A DNA stretch of 64,000 nucleotides from Mycobacterium sp. 1245805.9 (GCF_001672915.1 NZ_LZKR01000218.1:28470-92469), one strand, 5' to 3'. Positions 1 through 8,686 are shown, counted from the first letter of the stretch. Made by a program: numbers and translations. The notes: generated by a model from the letters alone, not told the origin.

Positions 1-793
1 CGTCGACGATGGAGTCCATGTCCGCGTAGTACTCGCTGAAGTTGCCGGCCGGATCTTTGAGGTACCAGAAGAAATTCGAGCCCGCGTGATGGCGCCCGAG
101 TCCCCAGACGTGGCGTGCGGGATCGGCCTGCAGCATCGCCGACGCGCCTCGCCCCACCTCGTCGATGTCGTCAACCTGCCAGGAGGTGTGGTGCAGGAAG
201 CTCACCGGTGCGCGCAGGATAAGCACGTTGTGGTGGTCGGTCGAGCAGCGCAGGAATGCCCCCACATCCTTGATGCGATCGCTGACCTTGAACCCGAGGC
301 CGTCGAGGAAGAAGCGTTGCGTCGCTTCGAGGTTAGTAGTCCCCAGGACGACATGGCCGAGCTTGCGCGGTCGGACCCGCCCGCTGCGCAGCACACCTGG
401 TGCGCGTTGGCCTATCCGTCCGGCTCGGCCCGGTGTGTTGGGCATGGGGACCGGCGTGGGCAGTTGGACGATTCGGCCGGTGACAGCCGTCGTCACACGG
501 ACACCGGTCACGAATTCGACGGCGCTGACCTGACGTGGTTGTCGCTCCGGCCGCGCGCCGATACGCCTCAGATTGCTTGCGATGCGCTCGATGTCGTCGT
601 CGTCCTCGGCGCCGAGCTCCATTTCGATCAGCCTGCGCGTCGGCGCCTGGACGATGCGTAACTGCCTGCCTCCGTCACGCGTGGCGAAACAGCCGTCCCC
701 GTAAGCCTCCAGGCCGAACTCGGCATAATAGGCCTGTGTTTCGGGGACGTTGGGAACCCCGATCGTCACAGCGGTCAGCCGGTGTAGGGCCAT
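1..793 (-). CDS. Extradiol ring-cleavage dioxygenase (VOC family), C-terminus cut by window edge
   Basis: Opens a catechol-type ring next to its hydroxyls (meta cleavage), using Fe(II). I translated it from the ATG at 793; 264 codons are present and the frame runs off the window, so perhaps 20-40 C-terminal residues are missing. Two vicinal-oxygen-chelate halves are visible. The second half carries the expected metal ligands: a His in RKLGHVVLG, a His in FLHHTSWQV, and a Glu in NFSEYYAD, so the enzyme looks active. It is the last gene of a four-gene run (flavin reductase, monooxygenase, FAH hydrolase, this gene) resembling the hsaB/hsaA/hsaC logic of steroid A/B-ring degradation. The exact substrate is not determined; a biphenyl- or steroid-catechol type is inferred. 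Confidence 0.85.
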   Translation of the reverse strand, partial: MALHRLTAVTIGVPNVPETQAYYAEFGLEAYGDGCFATRDGGRQLRIVQAPTRRLIEMELGAEDDDDIERIASNLRRIGARPERQPRQVSAVEFVTGVRVTTAVTGRIVQLPTPVPMPNTPGRAGRIGQRAPGVLRSGRVRPRKLGHVVLGTTNLEATQRFFLDGLGFKVSDRIKDVGAFLRCSTDHHNVLILRAPVSFLHHTSWQVDDIDEVGRGASAMLQADPARHVWGLGRHHAGSNFFWYLKDPAGNFSEYYADMDSIVD

Positions 794-831
794 AGCGGCC
801 TCCTGCTATTGCGAAGGGTCATGTGGACGAT

Positions 832-1692
832 TCAATCGGCGTCGCCGGCGACGAATCGCTGTCGCAGCTCTCCGATTCCCCGGACGTAGCTGACCAGTTC
901 CTCACCCGGGACCAGATAACGCGGGGGCGTCCGGCCCAGACCCACTCCGGCGGGGGTGCCGGTGAACAGCAGGTCGCCGGGCAGCAGCGGCAGCTTGTCC
1001 GACAGGCGCGAGATCAGCGCGGGCACCGAAAATACCAGATCGCGGGTGCGACCCTTTTGCATCTGTTCTCCGTCGATGGTGCAGCCCAATTCGAGATCAT
1101 CGGGGTTGTCGAATTCGTCGGGTGTGACCAGCCACGGTCCGGTGGGACCGAAACCGGGCAGGGATTTTCCCAAGCTGAATTGCGGTGAGGGCCCGCTGGT
1201 TTGGGTGATCCTCTCCGAAAGGTCCTGCCCGACCGTCAATCCCGCCACGTGGTCCCACGCCTGGTTCTGCGTGACCCGATGCGCCGAGCGACCGATGACG
1301 ACGACCAGCTCCACCTCCCAGTCGGTATGGCCGCCCGGCGGCAGCTCGACGGTGGTGACTGGGCCGGTGATGCACGACGGCCACTTGGTAAACATCACCG
1401 TCGGCTCGTCAGGCACGTCGAAGTGCGATTCCGCGGCATGGGCGCGATAGTTCAGGCCGATCGCGAACACTTGCCGGGGAGCCGGCGCCGGCGCTCCGAG
1501 TTCACTCGGAGAGAACGGCTCGGCGGCGGCCAGGTCCACCCGGTCGGCCCACGACACGAACTCCGCCCACTCGTCATAGATCCGCTGGGGCGAGGAGTCG
1601 AAACGGCCGCCGCTGGCGCCCTGCACATCCAGCGCCCGCGCTCCGTCGGCGGTCACCAGCGCAAGTCGGCCATGAAGATTCGCCACGCGCAC
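832..1692 (-). CDS. Fumarylacetoacetate hydrolase family protein
   Basis: FAH-fold enzyme of about 286 residues, the class that hydrates, isomerises or hydrolyses ring-cleavage products (HpcE/MhpD-like or FAH-like). The start is GTG at 1692, with AGGA about eight bases upstream; longer in-frame extension toward 1839 runs into the previous gene and is not convincing. The core has FAIGLNYRAHA, then FTKWPSCITG, then a WEVELVVVIG metal-binding segment with acidic residues, and LLFTGTPAGVG near the C-terminus. These are typical of the family. It lies 38 bp before the extradiol dioxygenase gene and 32 bp after the monooxygenase gene, so it probably acts on the meta-cleavage product. Which reaction it catalyses cannot be told from sequence alone. 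Confidence 0.85.
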   Translation of the reverse strand: MRVANLHGRLALVTADGARALDVQGASGGRFDSSPQRIYDEWAEFVSWADRVDLAAAEPFSPSELGAPAPAPRQVFAIGLNYRAHAAESHFDVPDEPTVMFTKWPSCITGPVTTVELPPGGHTDWEVELVVVIGRSAHRVTQNQAWDHVAGLTVGQDLSERITQTSGPSPQFSLGKSLPGFGPTGPWLVTPDEFDNPDDLELGCTIDGEQMQKGRTRDLVFSVPALISRLSDKLPLLPGDLLFTGTPAGVGLGRTPPRYLVPGEELVSYVRGIGELRQRFVAGDAD

Positions 1693-1724
1693 GTGAAAGT
1701 CCTTTCGTTGTCGGTCTGCTGCGT

Positions 1725-2939
1725 TCAGACCAGCGGGGTGATGGTTTCCTCGACGCCCAACAGCGCCTTGCCGTACACCTCGTAGGCGACCATCGGCGAC
1801 ACCACCGCGTGCCGCGCCGCGGTCGACGAGTCGCGCCAAATCCGCTGCAGTGGATTGACATCCGCGAATGATCCCGCGCCATGCGCGGACAACAGAATTT
1901 CGATGGCACGCGTGATCGACTCCGCGACGTAGCCGGTGTCGGATCGCACTCGGGCGCGAGTCAGGAAGTCCGGGTATTCGCCCCGGGCGGCCGCCTCGTC
2001 GATATCGCTGGCAGCGCGATACGCATGCAGCTGGGCGGTGTCGATCAGCCGCGCCGCTTCGGCGATCTGCAACTGGAAGGCGACCGAATCCTGTTGGGTT
2101 TCGTAGAAGGTGTAGGAAATGGGCTTCTTGGCCGCCTTACTGGTCACATATTGCAGCGCAGCCCTGCCCATGCCCAACTGGGGACCCACGAGCACCAACG
2201 CGACAACGGGGACAAACGCCGACCGGTACAACGGCTCGGTGGCGGTGTGCTCCGATGGATAGTCGCCGCGAATCGCATTGGGCACCCGCAGGATACGGTG
2301 CTCGGGCACGAACACATCCTCGGCGCTGACGGCGTTGCTGCCGGTGGACTTCATGCCTGCGACGAACCACACGTCCTCCAGCTGCAGCTCCGAGCGAGGG
2401 ATCAGCGCGAGCCCCTGGTCAACGACCTCGCCGGCCTCGTCGGTGATCGGGATGCCCAGCACCGACCAGTCCGAATGCCACGATCCCGAGTTGTAATACC
2501 ACTTTCCGCTGACCCTCCATCCCCCGTCGGTCTTTTGGGATTCCGACGTCGGCGCCAGCACTCCAGAGACCTTTGCATCGGGATTGGCGCCGAAGACTTC
2601 GTCCTGCGCCTGGGCGCTGAACAGGCTGGTCATCCAGTTACAGACATTGATCAAAGTGACGACCCACGCGGTTCCGCCATCGGCTTCGGCGACGGCGGCG
2701 CAAACGTCGAGCATGGTACGCATCGAGGTCTCATATCCGCCGTAGCGCTTCGGTATGGTCAGCCGGAACAACCCGGCCTGGGCCAGGGCCTCGATGCTTT
2801 CTTCTGCGACCCGTCGGTCCTGTTCGCCGGCCACCGCGTTCTTCGACAGCAGCGGCTGAAGTTCCTTGACGCGCGCCACTAGCTCGGCAGCGTGGGGCGT
2901 CGCGGTACTGCCATCAAGCGAAGGCTGAACGGTTGTCAT
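1725..2939 (-). CDS. Flavin-dependent monooxygenase, HsaA-like (acyl-CoA dehydrogenase fold)
   Basis: Oxygenase component of a two-component flavin monooxygenase, 404 residues. Start ATG at 2939; the longer open frame to 3338 has no family similarity. Sequence features include an N-terminal helical part (RVAEESIEALAQAGLF), PKRYGG, the DGGTAWVV stretch, a substrate-lid region around WHSDWSVLG, and the C-terminal four-helix bundle. This is the class D flavoprotein group (HsaA, HpaB-like, DszC-like) that uses reduced flavin from a partner reductase. That partner is the next upstream gene, 32 bp away. It probably hydroxylates a phenol to the catechol used by the downstream extradiol dioxygenase. 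True acyl-CoA dehydrogenase activity is less likely given these neighbours. Confidence 0.8.
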   Translation of the reverse strand: MTTVQPSLDGSTATPHAAELVARVKELQPLLSKNAVAGEQDRRVAEESIEALAQAGLFRLTIPKRYGGYETSMRTMLDVCAAVAEADGGTAWVVTLINVCNWMTSLFSAQAQDEVFGANPDAKVSGVLAPTSESQKTDGGWRVSGKWYYNSGSWHSDWSVLGIPITDEAGEVVDQGLALIPRSELQLEDVWFVAGMKSTGSNAVSAEDVFVPEHRILRVPNAIRGDYPSEHTATEPLYRSAFVPVVALVLVGPQLGMGRAALQYVTSKAAKKPISYTFYETQQDSVAFQLQIAEAARLIDTAQLHAYRAASDIDEAAARGEYPDFLTRARVRSDTGYVAESITRAIEILLSAHGAGSFADVNPLQRIWRDSSTAARHAVVSPMVAYEVYGKALLGVEETITPLV

Positions 2940-2971
2940 CGCGTTTACTCCTCGGTGTAGGGATGCCCTAT

Positions 2972-3493
2972 TCAGCGGGCACAAGCGGCGATGTGATCGG
3001 TGATCGGCGTGCGGGGCCGCTGTTGGAACTGCGAATGTGTGCCAAATGTGCGGTGACCGTAGATCAAAGGCGGTTCGGGGGACGATGCGGCGTGATGCAC
3101 CATGCCGATGAGCAGCACGTGATCGCCGGCCTCCACGGATTGATGGAGATCGCAAGCCGCCCAACCGACTGCGCCCTCCAAACGCGGCAACCCATCCGCC
3201 ATCGACCAGCGCACTTGGCTGAATCGGTCCACTCCCCTTTTGGCGAAGACGACGGCGAGGTCGTCCTGGGCGCGCCCGAGAACGTTGACCCCGAACCGAC
3301 GGCTGCCGAGGATGCGGGCCAACAACGCGGAGCCGCAATCAAGTGCGATCGATAGCAGCGGCGGCCGGAGCGACACCGATGCCAGCGAACTCACGGTTGC
3401 GCCGTGCGCCCCGTCGTGGTCGGCGGTCGTCACGATCGCTACCGGGGCGCAGACCCCCGCCATCAAGTCGCGAAAGTGCCGATCGAGTACCAC
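2972..3493 (-). CDS. NAD(P)H:flavin oxidoreductase, HsaB-like
   Basis: Small flavin reductase of 173 residues that supplies reduced FMN/FAD to the adjacent monooxygenase. The family signature is clear: an N-terminal FRDLMAGVCAPVAIVTT segment, the GATVSSLASVSLRPPLLSIAL core, FGVNVLG, and a C-terminal GDHVLLIGMVHH strand. The start is GTG at 3493, preceded by a GGGAAGG ribosome site. It is the first gene of the ring-opening operon. A palindrome repeated elsewhere in the window (3512-3525) lies just upstream, with a TTGACA (complement of 3561-3566) behind it, so this is a plausible regulated promoter. Confidence 0.85.
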   Translation of the reverse strand: MVLDRHFRDLMAGVCAPVAIVTTADHDGAHGATVSSLASVSLRPPLLSIALDCGSALLARILGSRRFGVNVLGRAQDDLAVVFAKRGVDRFSQVRWSMADGLPRLEGAVGWAACDLHQSVEAGDHVLLIGMVHHAASSPEPPLIYGHRTFGTHSQFQQRPRTPITDHIAACAR

Positions 3494-3511
3494 TGCGGCC
3501 TTCCCACCAAA

Positions 3512-3525
3512 TTCACCATGCTGAA
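3512..3525. promoter_or_regulatory. Palindromic candidate operator upstream of flavin-reductase operon
   Basis: TTCACCATGCTGAA, an imperfect inverted repeat lying between a minus-strand TTGACA (3561-3566) and the GTG at 3493, near the expected transcription start. It matches the sites at 3581-3594 and 17268-17281. The binding protein is unknown; the GntR at 16.4-17.2 kb or the TetR at 15.7 kb are the nearest candidates. Confidence 0.45.
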
Positions 3526-3580
3526 TTGCTCCTTGCAGTCTGCGAGCCCGCCCATGCGCCTGTCAATAGATTCGACGTTA

Positions 3581-3594
3581 TTCATCATGCTGAT
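3581..3594. promoter_or_regulatory. Second copy of the TTCAYCATGNTGA palindrome
   Basis: TTCATCATGCTGAT lies upstream of the TTGACA at 3561-3566 (minus strand), in the 230-bp gap between the flavin reductase gene and the secreted-protein gene. With the copy at 3512-3525 it would bracket the promoter, an arrangement that allows looping repression or activation. Confidence 0.4.
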
Positions 3595-3723
3595 TTCGCG
3601 CTGCGCGGCGGAAGGGCCTGCTTGCGCCGTCGCAGACACCGCGTGACAAGCCAGTCCATCGCGGAATGGACCCGACGCAGCAACGGGGCCGAGGGCTGTG
3701 GCGAACATGGGCATCGGACATGT

Positions 3724-4233
3724 TCAACCGTTGAGGTATGTGCCGTTCGGGGTGATGAGAAATCGGAACATGCCGCGGTAGCAGTAGGTGCTGGTATCCG
3801 CCATCGTGGCGCAGGTCGTCTCGTTCCAGTTGAGATAGCTGCGGGGCGGCAGGACCTGCTGCGCTTGCGCATGGGGAAACCCGATCGCGATCGCCGGATC
3901 ATGATGGACCCTGGTATCCCCGTTGAACCAGCCGATGTGATCAGTTCCAGGCGGGGTGTCGGGAAGAGGACCGGCGCAGCCAAAGCTTCCCCGCAGCCAG
4001 ATCCCACAGTTGAGCCCGGTAGGGGTCAGGAAATACACCCCGTAGAGGCCGGGCAGGAAATACTGGGCGGGGTCAAGGCGGGTGTAGGCCGCCAAGACGA
4101 GGCTGTCCTTCGGATAGGGATTGGGCGCGATCGTCGCGTCAACCGGATCGGCATGTGATCGGGGCGCGCTCAGCAGCGCCAGCGCGATCGTCGACAGCGT
4201 GGCCAACCACCGAGACGAAACTTCCTTACGCAC
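3724..4233 (-). CDS. Small secreted protein, function unknown
   Basis: About 169 residues from GTG at 4233, chosen because GGGGAG lies five bases upstream and the gene then begins two bases after the stop of its neighbour. The N-terminus reads as a Sec signal peptide (basic start, LATLSTIALALLSAPRS, cut near HA-DP). The mature part is rich in Tyr, Trp, Pro and Gly and has several Cys (CGIWLRGSFGCAG, TTCATM, TYCYRG), suggesting disulfides in the cell envelope. It is the last of four small exported proteins following the Mce-associated gene, so an envelope role linked to Mce transport is inferred. I do not recognise the family. Confidence 0.7.
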   Translation of the reverse strand: MRKEVSSRWLATLSTIALALLSAPRSHADPVDATIAPNPYPKDSLVLAAYTRLDPAQYFLPGLYGVYFLTPTGLNCGIWLRGSFGCAGPLPDTPPGTDHIGWFNGDTRVHHDPAIAIGFPHAQAQQVLPPRSYLNWNETTCATMADTSTYCYRGMFRFLITPNGTYLNG

Positions 4234-4235
4234 AA

Positions 4236-4661
4236 TCACTCCCCACCGGTTTGCGGGAAATTTCGGTGTGGCGTGCTGCCGTAGCAGGTCGCATCGCCGA
4301 CATCGAGGGTGCTTTCGCATAGCAGCTTGTCTCCGAGGTAGATGCGCACCGTGACGTACTTGTACGGCCAGCGATAGGGCCGCCAGTCGGCGCGAATTTC
4401 AGCGCCATCTTTTGTCGGGCTGACCGCGTTTGGCACCTCGGCCGTGAGCCGCCAGGGCAGTGAAACGTGCTGTAACGCTTTGCGTTCGGAGCGGTCGTTG
4501 TACTCGACATTTGCGGCGGCCACGTTGTTCTGGTCCGAGACAATCTCGTAGGTAACGGTGTCCTCGGCGTGAGCGACGGGGGCTGACAGCAGGGCGGCGA
4601 TTCCAGTGGTCAGCGCCACCGCCATAACCCAACTCCGGTTCAGGTATCGCGACGACCGCAT
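4236..4661 (-). CDS. Small secreted protein, function unknown
   Basis: 141 residues from ATG at 4661. A signal peptide is clear: MRSSRYLNRSW, hydrophobic VMAVALTTGIAALLSAPV, then AHA-ED. The mature domain begins VTYEIVSDQ and is mostly beta-like, with two Cys (LLCEST, ATCYG). This opening is loosely like MmpS-type or other small mycobacterial beta-fold exported proteins, but the match is too weak to name. Its start abuts the stop of the next upstream gene at 4662, so the two are translated from the same message. Confidence 0.7.
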   Translation of the reverse strand: MRSSRYLNRSWVMAVALTTGIAALLSAPVAHAEDTVTYEIVSDQNNVAAANVEYNDRSERKALQHVSLPWRLTAEVPNAVSPTKDGAEIRADWRPYRWPYKYVTVRIYLGDKLLCESTLDVGDATCYGSTPHRNFPQTGGE

Positions 4662-5183
4662 CTAGGGCCCCACCAATACCACCGCGGACAGGAACCAACT
4701 GCCGAGGTTGGTGTTCGGTAACGTGCTCGTCCCGTATGCCGTGTAGGAGCAGTCGGGGAGTTCTTTGTAGCCGGTGACCAAGATTGCCTTGATCGCGTCG
4801 GCCTCGGTTTGGCCGGCACCCTGCAACAACTTTGCCTTGCCGGCGTTGAGGCCGAGGTCTTTCAAGATCGGAAGCGGATCCGACACCGGAATGACCCGCG
4901 CGTTGTGATCGAGATACGTGTCCGTTGAGCGGGCGGCGATCGCGGCCGTTTGGTCGGCAAGCGCCTCGGGCCGCAACGCTCCACACGAGGAGCCCTGGCG
5001 CGCCTGCATCACCGCATCCCTGAGACTGCCCGTGAAGTCGGCGGCGGCCGAAGGCACCCCAACGGCACTCGCAGCGAGCGCCGTTGCGGCGATCATCACC
5101 GCGGCGGTGCAGCGGTAGCCGCGGCGCATCGCAAGGCGCTGTGCGCGCGGCACGCGGCTTCGGGGTGAGACATCTTTACGCAT
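4662..5183 (-). CDS. Small exported helical protein, function unknown
   Basis: 173 residues from ATG at 5183, with AAAGGA eight bases upstream. A long basic leader with Arg-Arg (AMRRGYRC) precedes a hydrophobic stretch TAAVMIAATALAASAVGV and a PSAAA-DF cleavage site; Tat export is possible but the motif is not classical. The mature part has LRDAVMQARQGSSCGALRPE, a mid helix with LNAGKAKLL, and Cys near the end. The arrangement (helical, two Cys, about 130 mature residues) is like many conserved mycobacterial exported proteins of unknown role. Twelve bases separate it from the previous gene of the mce operon tail. Confidence 0.7.
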   Translation of the reverse strand: MRKDVSPRSRVPRAQRLAMRRGYRCTAAVMIAATALAASAVGVPSAAADFTGSLRDAVMQARQGSSCGALRPEALADQTAAIAARSTDTYLDHNARVIPVSDPLPILKDLGLNAGKAKLLQGAGQTEADAIKAILVTGYKELPDCSYTAYGTSTLPNTNLGSWFLSAVVLVGP

Positions 5184-5195
5184 CGCGGCGATCCT

Positions 5196-5828
5196 TTAAT
5201 CGCACACGTGCGAACGGTGGATCTCGCTGGCCAACCGCTTCACCCGTAGGTAGGAAGGTCCGGTGAACCAATCGGGTTGATGGGCCTTGATGCCGTTGCT
5301 CACATTAGAGAGCTCCTGCCATAAGCCGTAGAAGGCCTCGCCCTGATAGAGGGGAAAGTAGTTGTCGCCGGCGAAGTCTTGACGTTGGGTGAGCGCCTGG
5401 GCGCGGGGGCCGAGAAAGTTCACCGACTGGTCTATGTTGCCGGTGACGATGTCGACCTGTTGCTGGACGCCGTTCGCGGTGTAGTCCCAGTCCGTCCCAT
5501 TGGGGCTGATCCGATTGAATTGAACCCGCTCGATTTGGTCATTGGTGATCTGGTACTGAGCGGTGTACCACTGGCACATTTCGGCTTCCGCCCGGGTGTC
5601 TGCCGGGGTGACCTGGTTCCTGGTCTGGTCGTACGGGAAGGGAAACTTCGGCGCCCAGTTCGTCGAGTGCACGACGATCGGGGGCAGCGGGCGGATCAGT
5701 TGATCGTTGCTCGGCGGGTCCGATGGCTCCGCACTCGCCTCGGGCGCGACGGTGGTGGCCGCCGTGAGGGACGCGATCAGGGCGGCCGCCAAACCGAGTC
5801 CACGCCAACGCGAATGGCAATGACGCAT
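5196..5828 (-). CDS. Secreted protein encoded after the Mce-associated gene, function unknown
   Basis: 210 residues from ATG at 5828. The signal peptide is LGLAAALIASLTAATTVAPEASA-EP. The mature protein starts with a Pro-rich linker and VVHSTNWAPKFPFPYDQT, then a helical part with MCQWYTAQYQ and NDQIERVQF, and ends HRSHVCD, so a disulfide from the internal Cys to the C-terminal Cys is likely. It begins 30 bp after the Mce-associated membrane protein gene and is probably co-transcribed with the mce operon. Similar exported proteins follow some mce operons, but I cannot name a family. Confidence 0.7.
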   Translation of the reverse strand: MRHCHSRWRGLGLAAALIASLTAATTVAPEASAEPSDPPSNDQLIRPLPPIVVHSTNWAPKFPFPYDQTRNQVTPADTRAEAEMCQWYTAQYQITNDQIERVQFNRISPNGTDWDYTANGVQQQVDIVTGNIDQSVNFLGPRAQALTQRQDFAGDNYFPLYQGEAFYGLWQELSNVSNGIKAHQPDWFTGPSYLRVKRLASEIHRSHVCD

Positions 5829-5858
5829 GGTGCACCTCGTTCCCCGAATGTTCCCGAG

Positions 5859-6623
5859 CTATCTTTGGCCGGTCAGCGCGCCGATTCCGCCGACGTCGGT
5901 GATCTGCCAGTTCTTATTGCTGTCCAGCGTGAGGCTGTATGTTGCCGTGGACATCAGCGGATCCGGGGCCTGCACCGTCTTGGTTTGAACGCTCACGAAA
6001 CAGTCGACGACGTAGATACCCGCGGTGTTCGAACGAACCTTGGCGATCAGTGGTCGTGTGTTCGAGGTCCACTGCAACGGGACCAGGATCTGTTGCATCG
6101 AGTCGGCTGCCTTGCTTAATTTTTCGTTCAACTCGGGGGTGGTTCCAGCCACCAATTTGGCTTTCCATCCGTTGAGGTCCTGGAAATTCATCGACGCTGC
6201 GTTGACGGCGTAGTCGAGGGCCACCTTCTCGGCGTGCGCGTAGTTGTCCGCCCTGCGGGCCTGCGCGTCGAGTTCGCGCCGCGCGTCGATGTACAGCCAG
6301 ACGAGCGTGGCGAGCGCGCCCACCAGCGCGGTAATCAGCGCGCCGGATAGCAGGCCGCGCGCGCTGACCGAGATCGACAGGCGCCGCTGTGCGCGTTCGC
6401 CGCGCCGTTTGCCTTTATCGGCGGCCGGCTCATCGGCCGGATCAGCACCGTCTTCATCGTCGGTGTCGTCGCTGGCATCGGTCGTTTCAGCGGCGGGAGC
6501 TTCGGGTTCGATCTTCTGCGGGTCGCCCTCATGGCCGGAATCCGGTTTCGCCACAGCATGATCCGTTGGCTCGGTGGTGGCCGACTTCAGTTTCACACCG
6601 TTGTTGTTGTTGTTATCGCTCAT
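5859..6623 (-). CDS. Mce-associated membrane protein (Mas family)
   Basis: 254 residues. The N-terminus starts with a run of Asn (MSDNNNNNGV) and a disordered acidic cytoplasmic region (TDASDDTDDEDGADPADEPAADK). A basic stretch follows, then one membrane helix (LLSGALITALVGALATLVWLYI, residues about 90-112), then an extracytoplasmic domain of the SnoaL/NTF2-like sort (YAVNAASMNFQDLNGWKAKL, PELNEKL, ending in WQITDVGGI). This is the architecture of Mas proteins encoded behind mceF in mycobacteria, where they are thought to stabilise the importer. It lies 48 bp after mceF in the same orientation. Confidence 0.85.
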   Translation of the reverse strand: MSDNNNNNGVKLKSATTEPTDHAVAKPDSGHEGDPQKIEPEAPAAETTDASDDTDDEDGADPADEPAADKGKRRGERAQRRLSISVSARGLLSGALITALVGALATLVWLYIDARRELDAQARRADNYAHAEKVALDYAVNAASMNFQDLNGWKAKLVAGTTPELNEKLSKAADSMQQILVPLQWTSNTRPLIAKVRSNTAGIYVVDCFVSVQTKTVQAPDPLMSTATYSLTLDSNKNWQITDVGGIGALTGQR

Positions 6624-6671
6624 GGGTTGCCCCTCTCTTGTTCGCTCCGGATATGTCGCGCCCCGTTCCCA

Positions 6672-7694
6672 TCAGCGGGCGCCCGGACTTCCGTGGGCAC
6701 CGCCGGTCGGAGGTACACCGGCCGGGGGATTTTCGGGTGTGCGGGCATCGGGGATGGTGACGTGGAGCGTGACGGCGCCCTCTTCCGGCACCGAGGCCAA
6801 TGCGTTGCGAAGTAACTGGGCGGTATCGAGATTCATCAAGGCCCCGGATATGTCGTTCAGGTAAGGCAGCATCGACTGCATGAGCACCTTGACATCTCCC
6901 CCGGAATGGTCGAGGAAATGCTCGAGCCGGCCGACCAGGTGCGAGAGGTTGTGCAACGTCTGCGGTGCTCCGCGGTCGTGCAGTACCACCGCCGCGTCGT
7001 TGAGTGCGGCGAAGTCGTGTCCCATTTTGGTGAGCCACGGTGTGTTGAAGGCGATTACCGGACCTACCCAGTGCGCGTTGCGCAATAGCACTTGGAAGTT
7101 GTCAAGCAGGTCGCGTCCCTTGCCATGCATGGTGGCCGCGGTGTTTCTGAGCAGCGTGGCCGTGCGCGACAAATTGGGCAGCACCGTGGTGGGACTAGGC
7201 AGGGCGGCATCGGTTTCGTCGACGATGCGTTCCAGCGCTGGGGGATCGAACTGGTTGAGTACCCGCACCACCGTCGTCGCCAGGTCGGAGATCGACGGGG
7301 GTTGAGTTATCGCGTCGGTGGCAAGCCGCTGGCCGTCCTGCAGCATCGGGCCGCCTTCGCTGCGCGGGACGAACTCGACATAGGCTTCACCAAGAGCGGA
7401 TAGGTTTTCCAAGCGAATATCGCTGTCCACGGGAATTTTGTAGTGGCTGTCGATATAGAAATTGACCGTGGCACCCGCGAGCGACGTGGTGATGCCCGTG
7501 ACCGCGCCGATCGGGACGCCCCGCAATTGCACACTCGACCCGACCACCAGGCCGCTGATGTCGTGGACGGCCATGGATACGCTCGTGCGCTGGGGCGGGG
7601 GTGTCAAACTCACGCCCATCGACCTGAAGTAGCCGAGAGCGAAGACGATCATGACGGCGAACGAGGCAAACGACAGGGCGCCTTTGACTTTCAT
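6672..7694 (-). CDS. mceF: MceF, substrate-binding subunit of Mce lipid importer
   Basis: 340 residues with an N-terminal membrane anchor (FASFAVMIVFALGYFRSMG) followed by the MCE/MlaD domain (HDISGLVVGSSVQLRGVPIGAVTGI) and a long helical region. The tail ends in a Pro/Gly-rich stretch. The six Mce proteins assemble in the cell wall as a hexameric channel that takes hydrophobic substrates to the YrbE permease. The start ATG at 7694 overlaps the stop of mceE (ATGA). It is the sixth and last mce gene and is followed by the Mas gene. Confidence 0.92.
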   Translation of the reverse strand: MKVKGALSFASFAVMIVFALGYFRSMGVSLTPPPQRTSVSMAVHDISGLVVGSSVQLRGVPIGAVTGITTSLAGATVNFYIDSHYKIPVDSDIRLENLSALGEAYVEFVPRSEGGPMLQDGQRLATDAITQPPSISDLATTVVRVLNQFDPPALERIVDETDAALPSPTTVLPNLSRTATLLRNTAATMHGKGRDLLDNFQVLLRNAHWVGPVIAFNTPWLTKMGHDFAALNDAAVVLHDRGAPQTLHNLSHLVGRLEHFLDHSGGDVKVLMQSMLPYLNDISGALMNLDTAQLLRNALASVPEEGAVTLHVTIPDARTPENPPAGVPPTGGAHGSPGAR

Positions 7695-8686
7695 GGCATC
7701 GCACCAAGGATCCGCAGGACGTCGTGCACGTTGCCGGACAGCTCTCGGCCGTCGGGCCCGACGATGGACGTGATGTTGATGGCCGGATACTTATCCTGCG
7801 GCAGGTAGTAATCCGTGAAGAGCTTTCGCCATTCGTGAACCTCGCTTTCGAACGCCCACTTGGATTTCTGGACCGCTCCGGCGGCGTCGGCCATCGAGTT
7901 CAGCAGCGGGACGATCCAAAACCCGCCCGAGTAGATGGTGCCCACGCTCGGGTATGCGGTGCCGGTGTATTGGTAGAGGTCATAGGCGTGCTTCCAACCG
8001 CTCATGCCTTGCGCGCTGAACCAGGTCTGCAGCATGGGCATCCGGTTATGCAGGACTTGGGCCGTCTGCGCCGTTCCGTTCAGCAAGAGGTCGACGTTGT
8101 CGATGTTGTTCGACAGGTCGGAGATGTCGGCGGCAAACTGCGAAGCGATCTTGCGGATGTCTGCCGGGGGCGGGGTTACCCGGTTGATGCCGATGATCGT
8201 GTTCTGGATGCGTTGCAGGGATCCGCTGCCCGCGAAATCAGCCAGATGAGCGATGGTGTCTTCAAGCTGCGGTGGAGATGCGGTGTGTGTCAAGGGGATC
8301 CGTGCGCCCGGCGCCAACGGGAGCGCGGTGGGGCCGCCGTCGGGCGGGCGGCTCAGCGCCACGTAGATGTCGCCCAGGACGGTGGCCTGCTGCAAGCTGG
8401 CGTGAATATTGGACGGCACCGACACGGCGGGGTCGATGCGCGTCGCGACGTCCACATGGTTCGCTGCCACGGCGACGCCGGTGACGATGCCCACGGTGAT
8501 GCCGTCCAGCGTCACCTTCGCGCGGGCCGGCAGGTTCAGGACGTTGTCGAACTCCATCACCAGGGCGTAGCCGTCCTGGAATGACTTTCCCGGCGCCGGT
8601 AGGGCATTCACGTCGATCGACGCGCACGACGAGACCACGGCAACGGTGGCGATCGTGATCGCAAGGGATCTGGCGCGGCGCATCAT
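7691..8686 (-). CDS. mceE: MceE, lipoprotein subunit of Mce importer
   Basis: 331 residues from ATG at 8686; this start forms an ATGA overlap with mceD, and a second ATG follows directly, so 8683 is also possible. The lipobox VVSSC places the acylated Cys at residue 21, as expected for MceE (LprK-like) proteins, the only lipoprotein subunit of the set. The MCE domain follows (YALVMEFDNVLNLPARAKVTLDGITVGIVTGV), then a helical domain. The longer open frame to 8764 adds residues that overlap mceD and would bury the lipobox, so it was rejected. Confidence 0.92.
   Translation of the reverse strand: MMRRARSLAITIATVAVVSSCASIDVNALPAPGKSFQDGYALVMEFDNVLNLPARAKVTLDGITVGIVTGVAVAANHVDVATRIDPAVSVPSNIHASLQQATVLGDIYVALSRPPDGGPTALPLAPGARIPLTHTASPPQLEDTIAHLADFAGSGSLQRIQNTIIGINRVTPPPADIRKIASQFAADISDLSNNIDNVDLLLNGTAQTAQVLHNRMPMLQTWFSAQGMSGWKHAYDLYQYTGTAYPSVGTIYSGGFWIVPLLNSMADAAGAVQKSKWAFESEVHEWRKLFTDYYLPQDKYPAINITSIVGPDGRELSGNVHDVLRILGAMP

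Noticed and set aside
1693..1839. N-terminal extension of the FAH hydrolase
   Set aside because: The added residues overlap the monooxygenase gene and lack similarity to the family; GTG at 1692 with a ribosome site is better.
2940..3338. N-terminal extension of the monooxygenase
   Set aside because: It lies inside the flavin reductase gene and is Arg-rich without motifs; ATG at 2939 gives the family length.
3463..3714. An 83-codon minus-strand frame upstream of the flavin reductase
   Set aside because: No ribosome site, motif or sensible composition, and it overlaps the likely promoter and operators.
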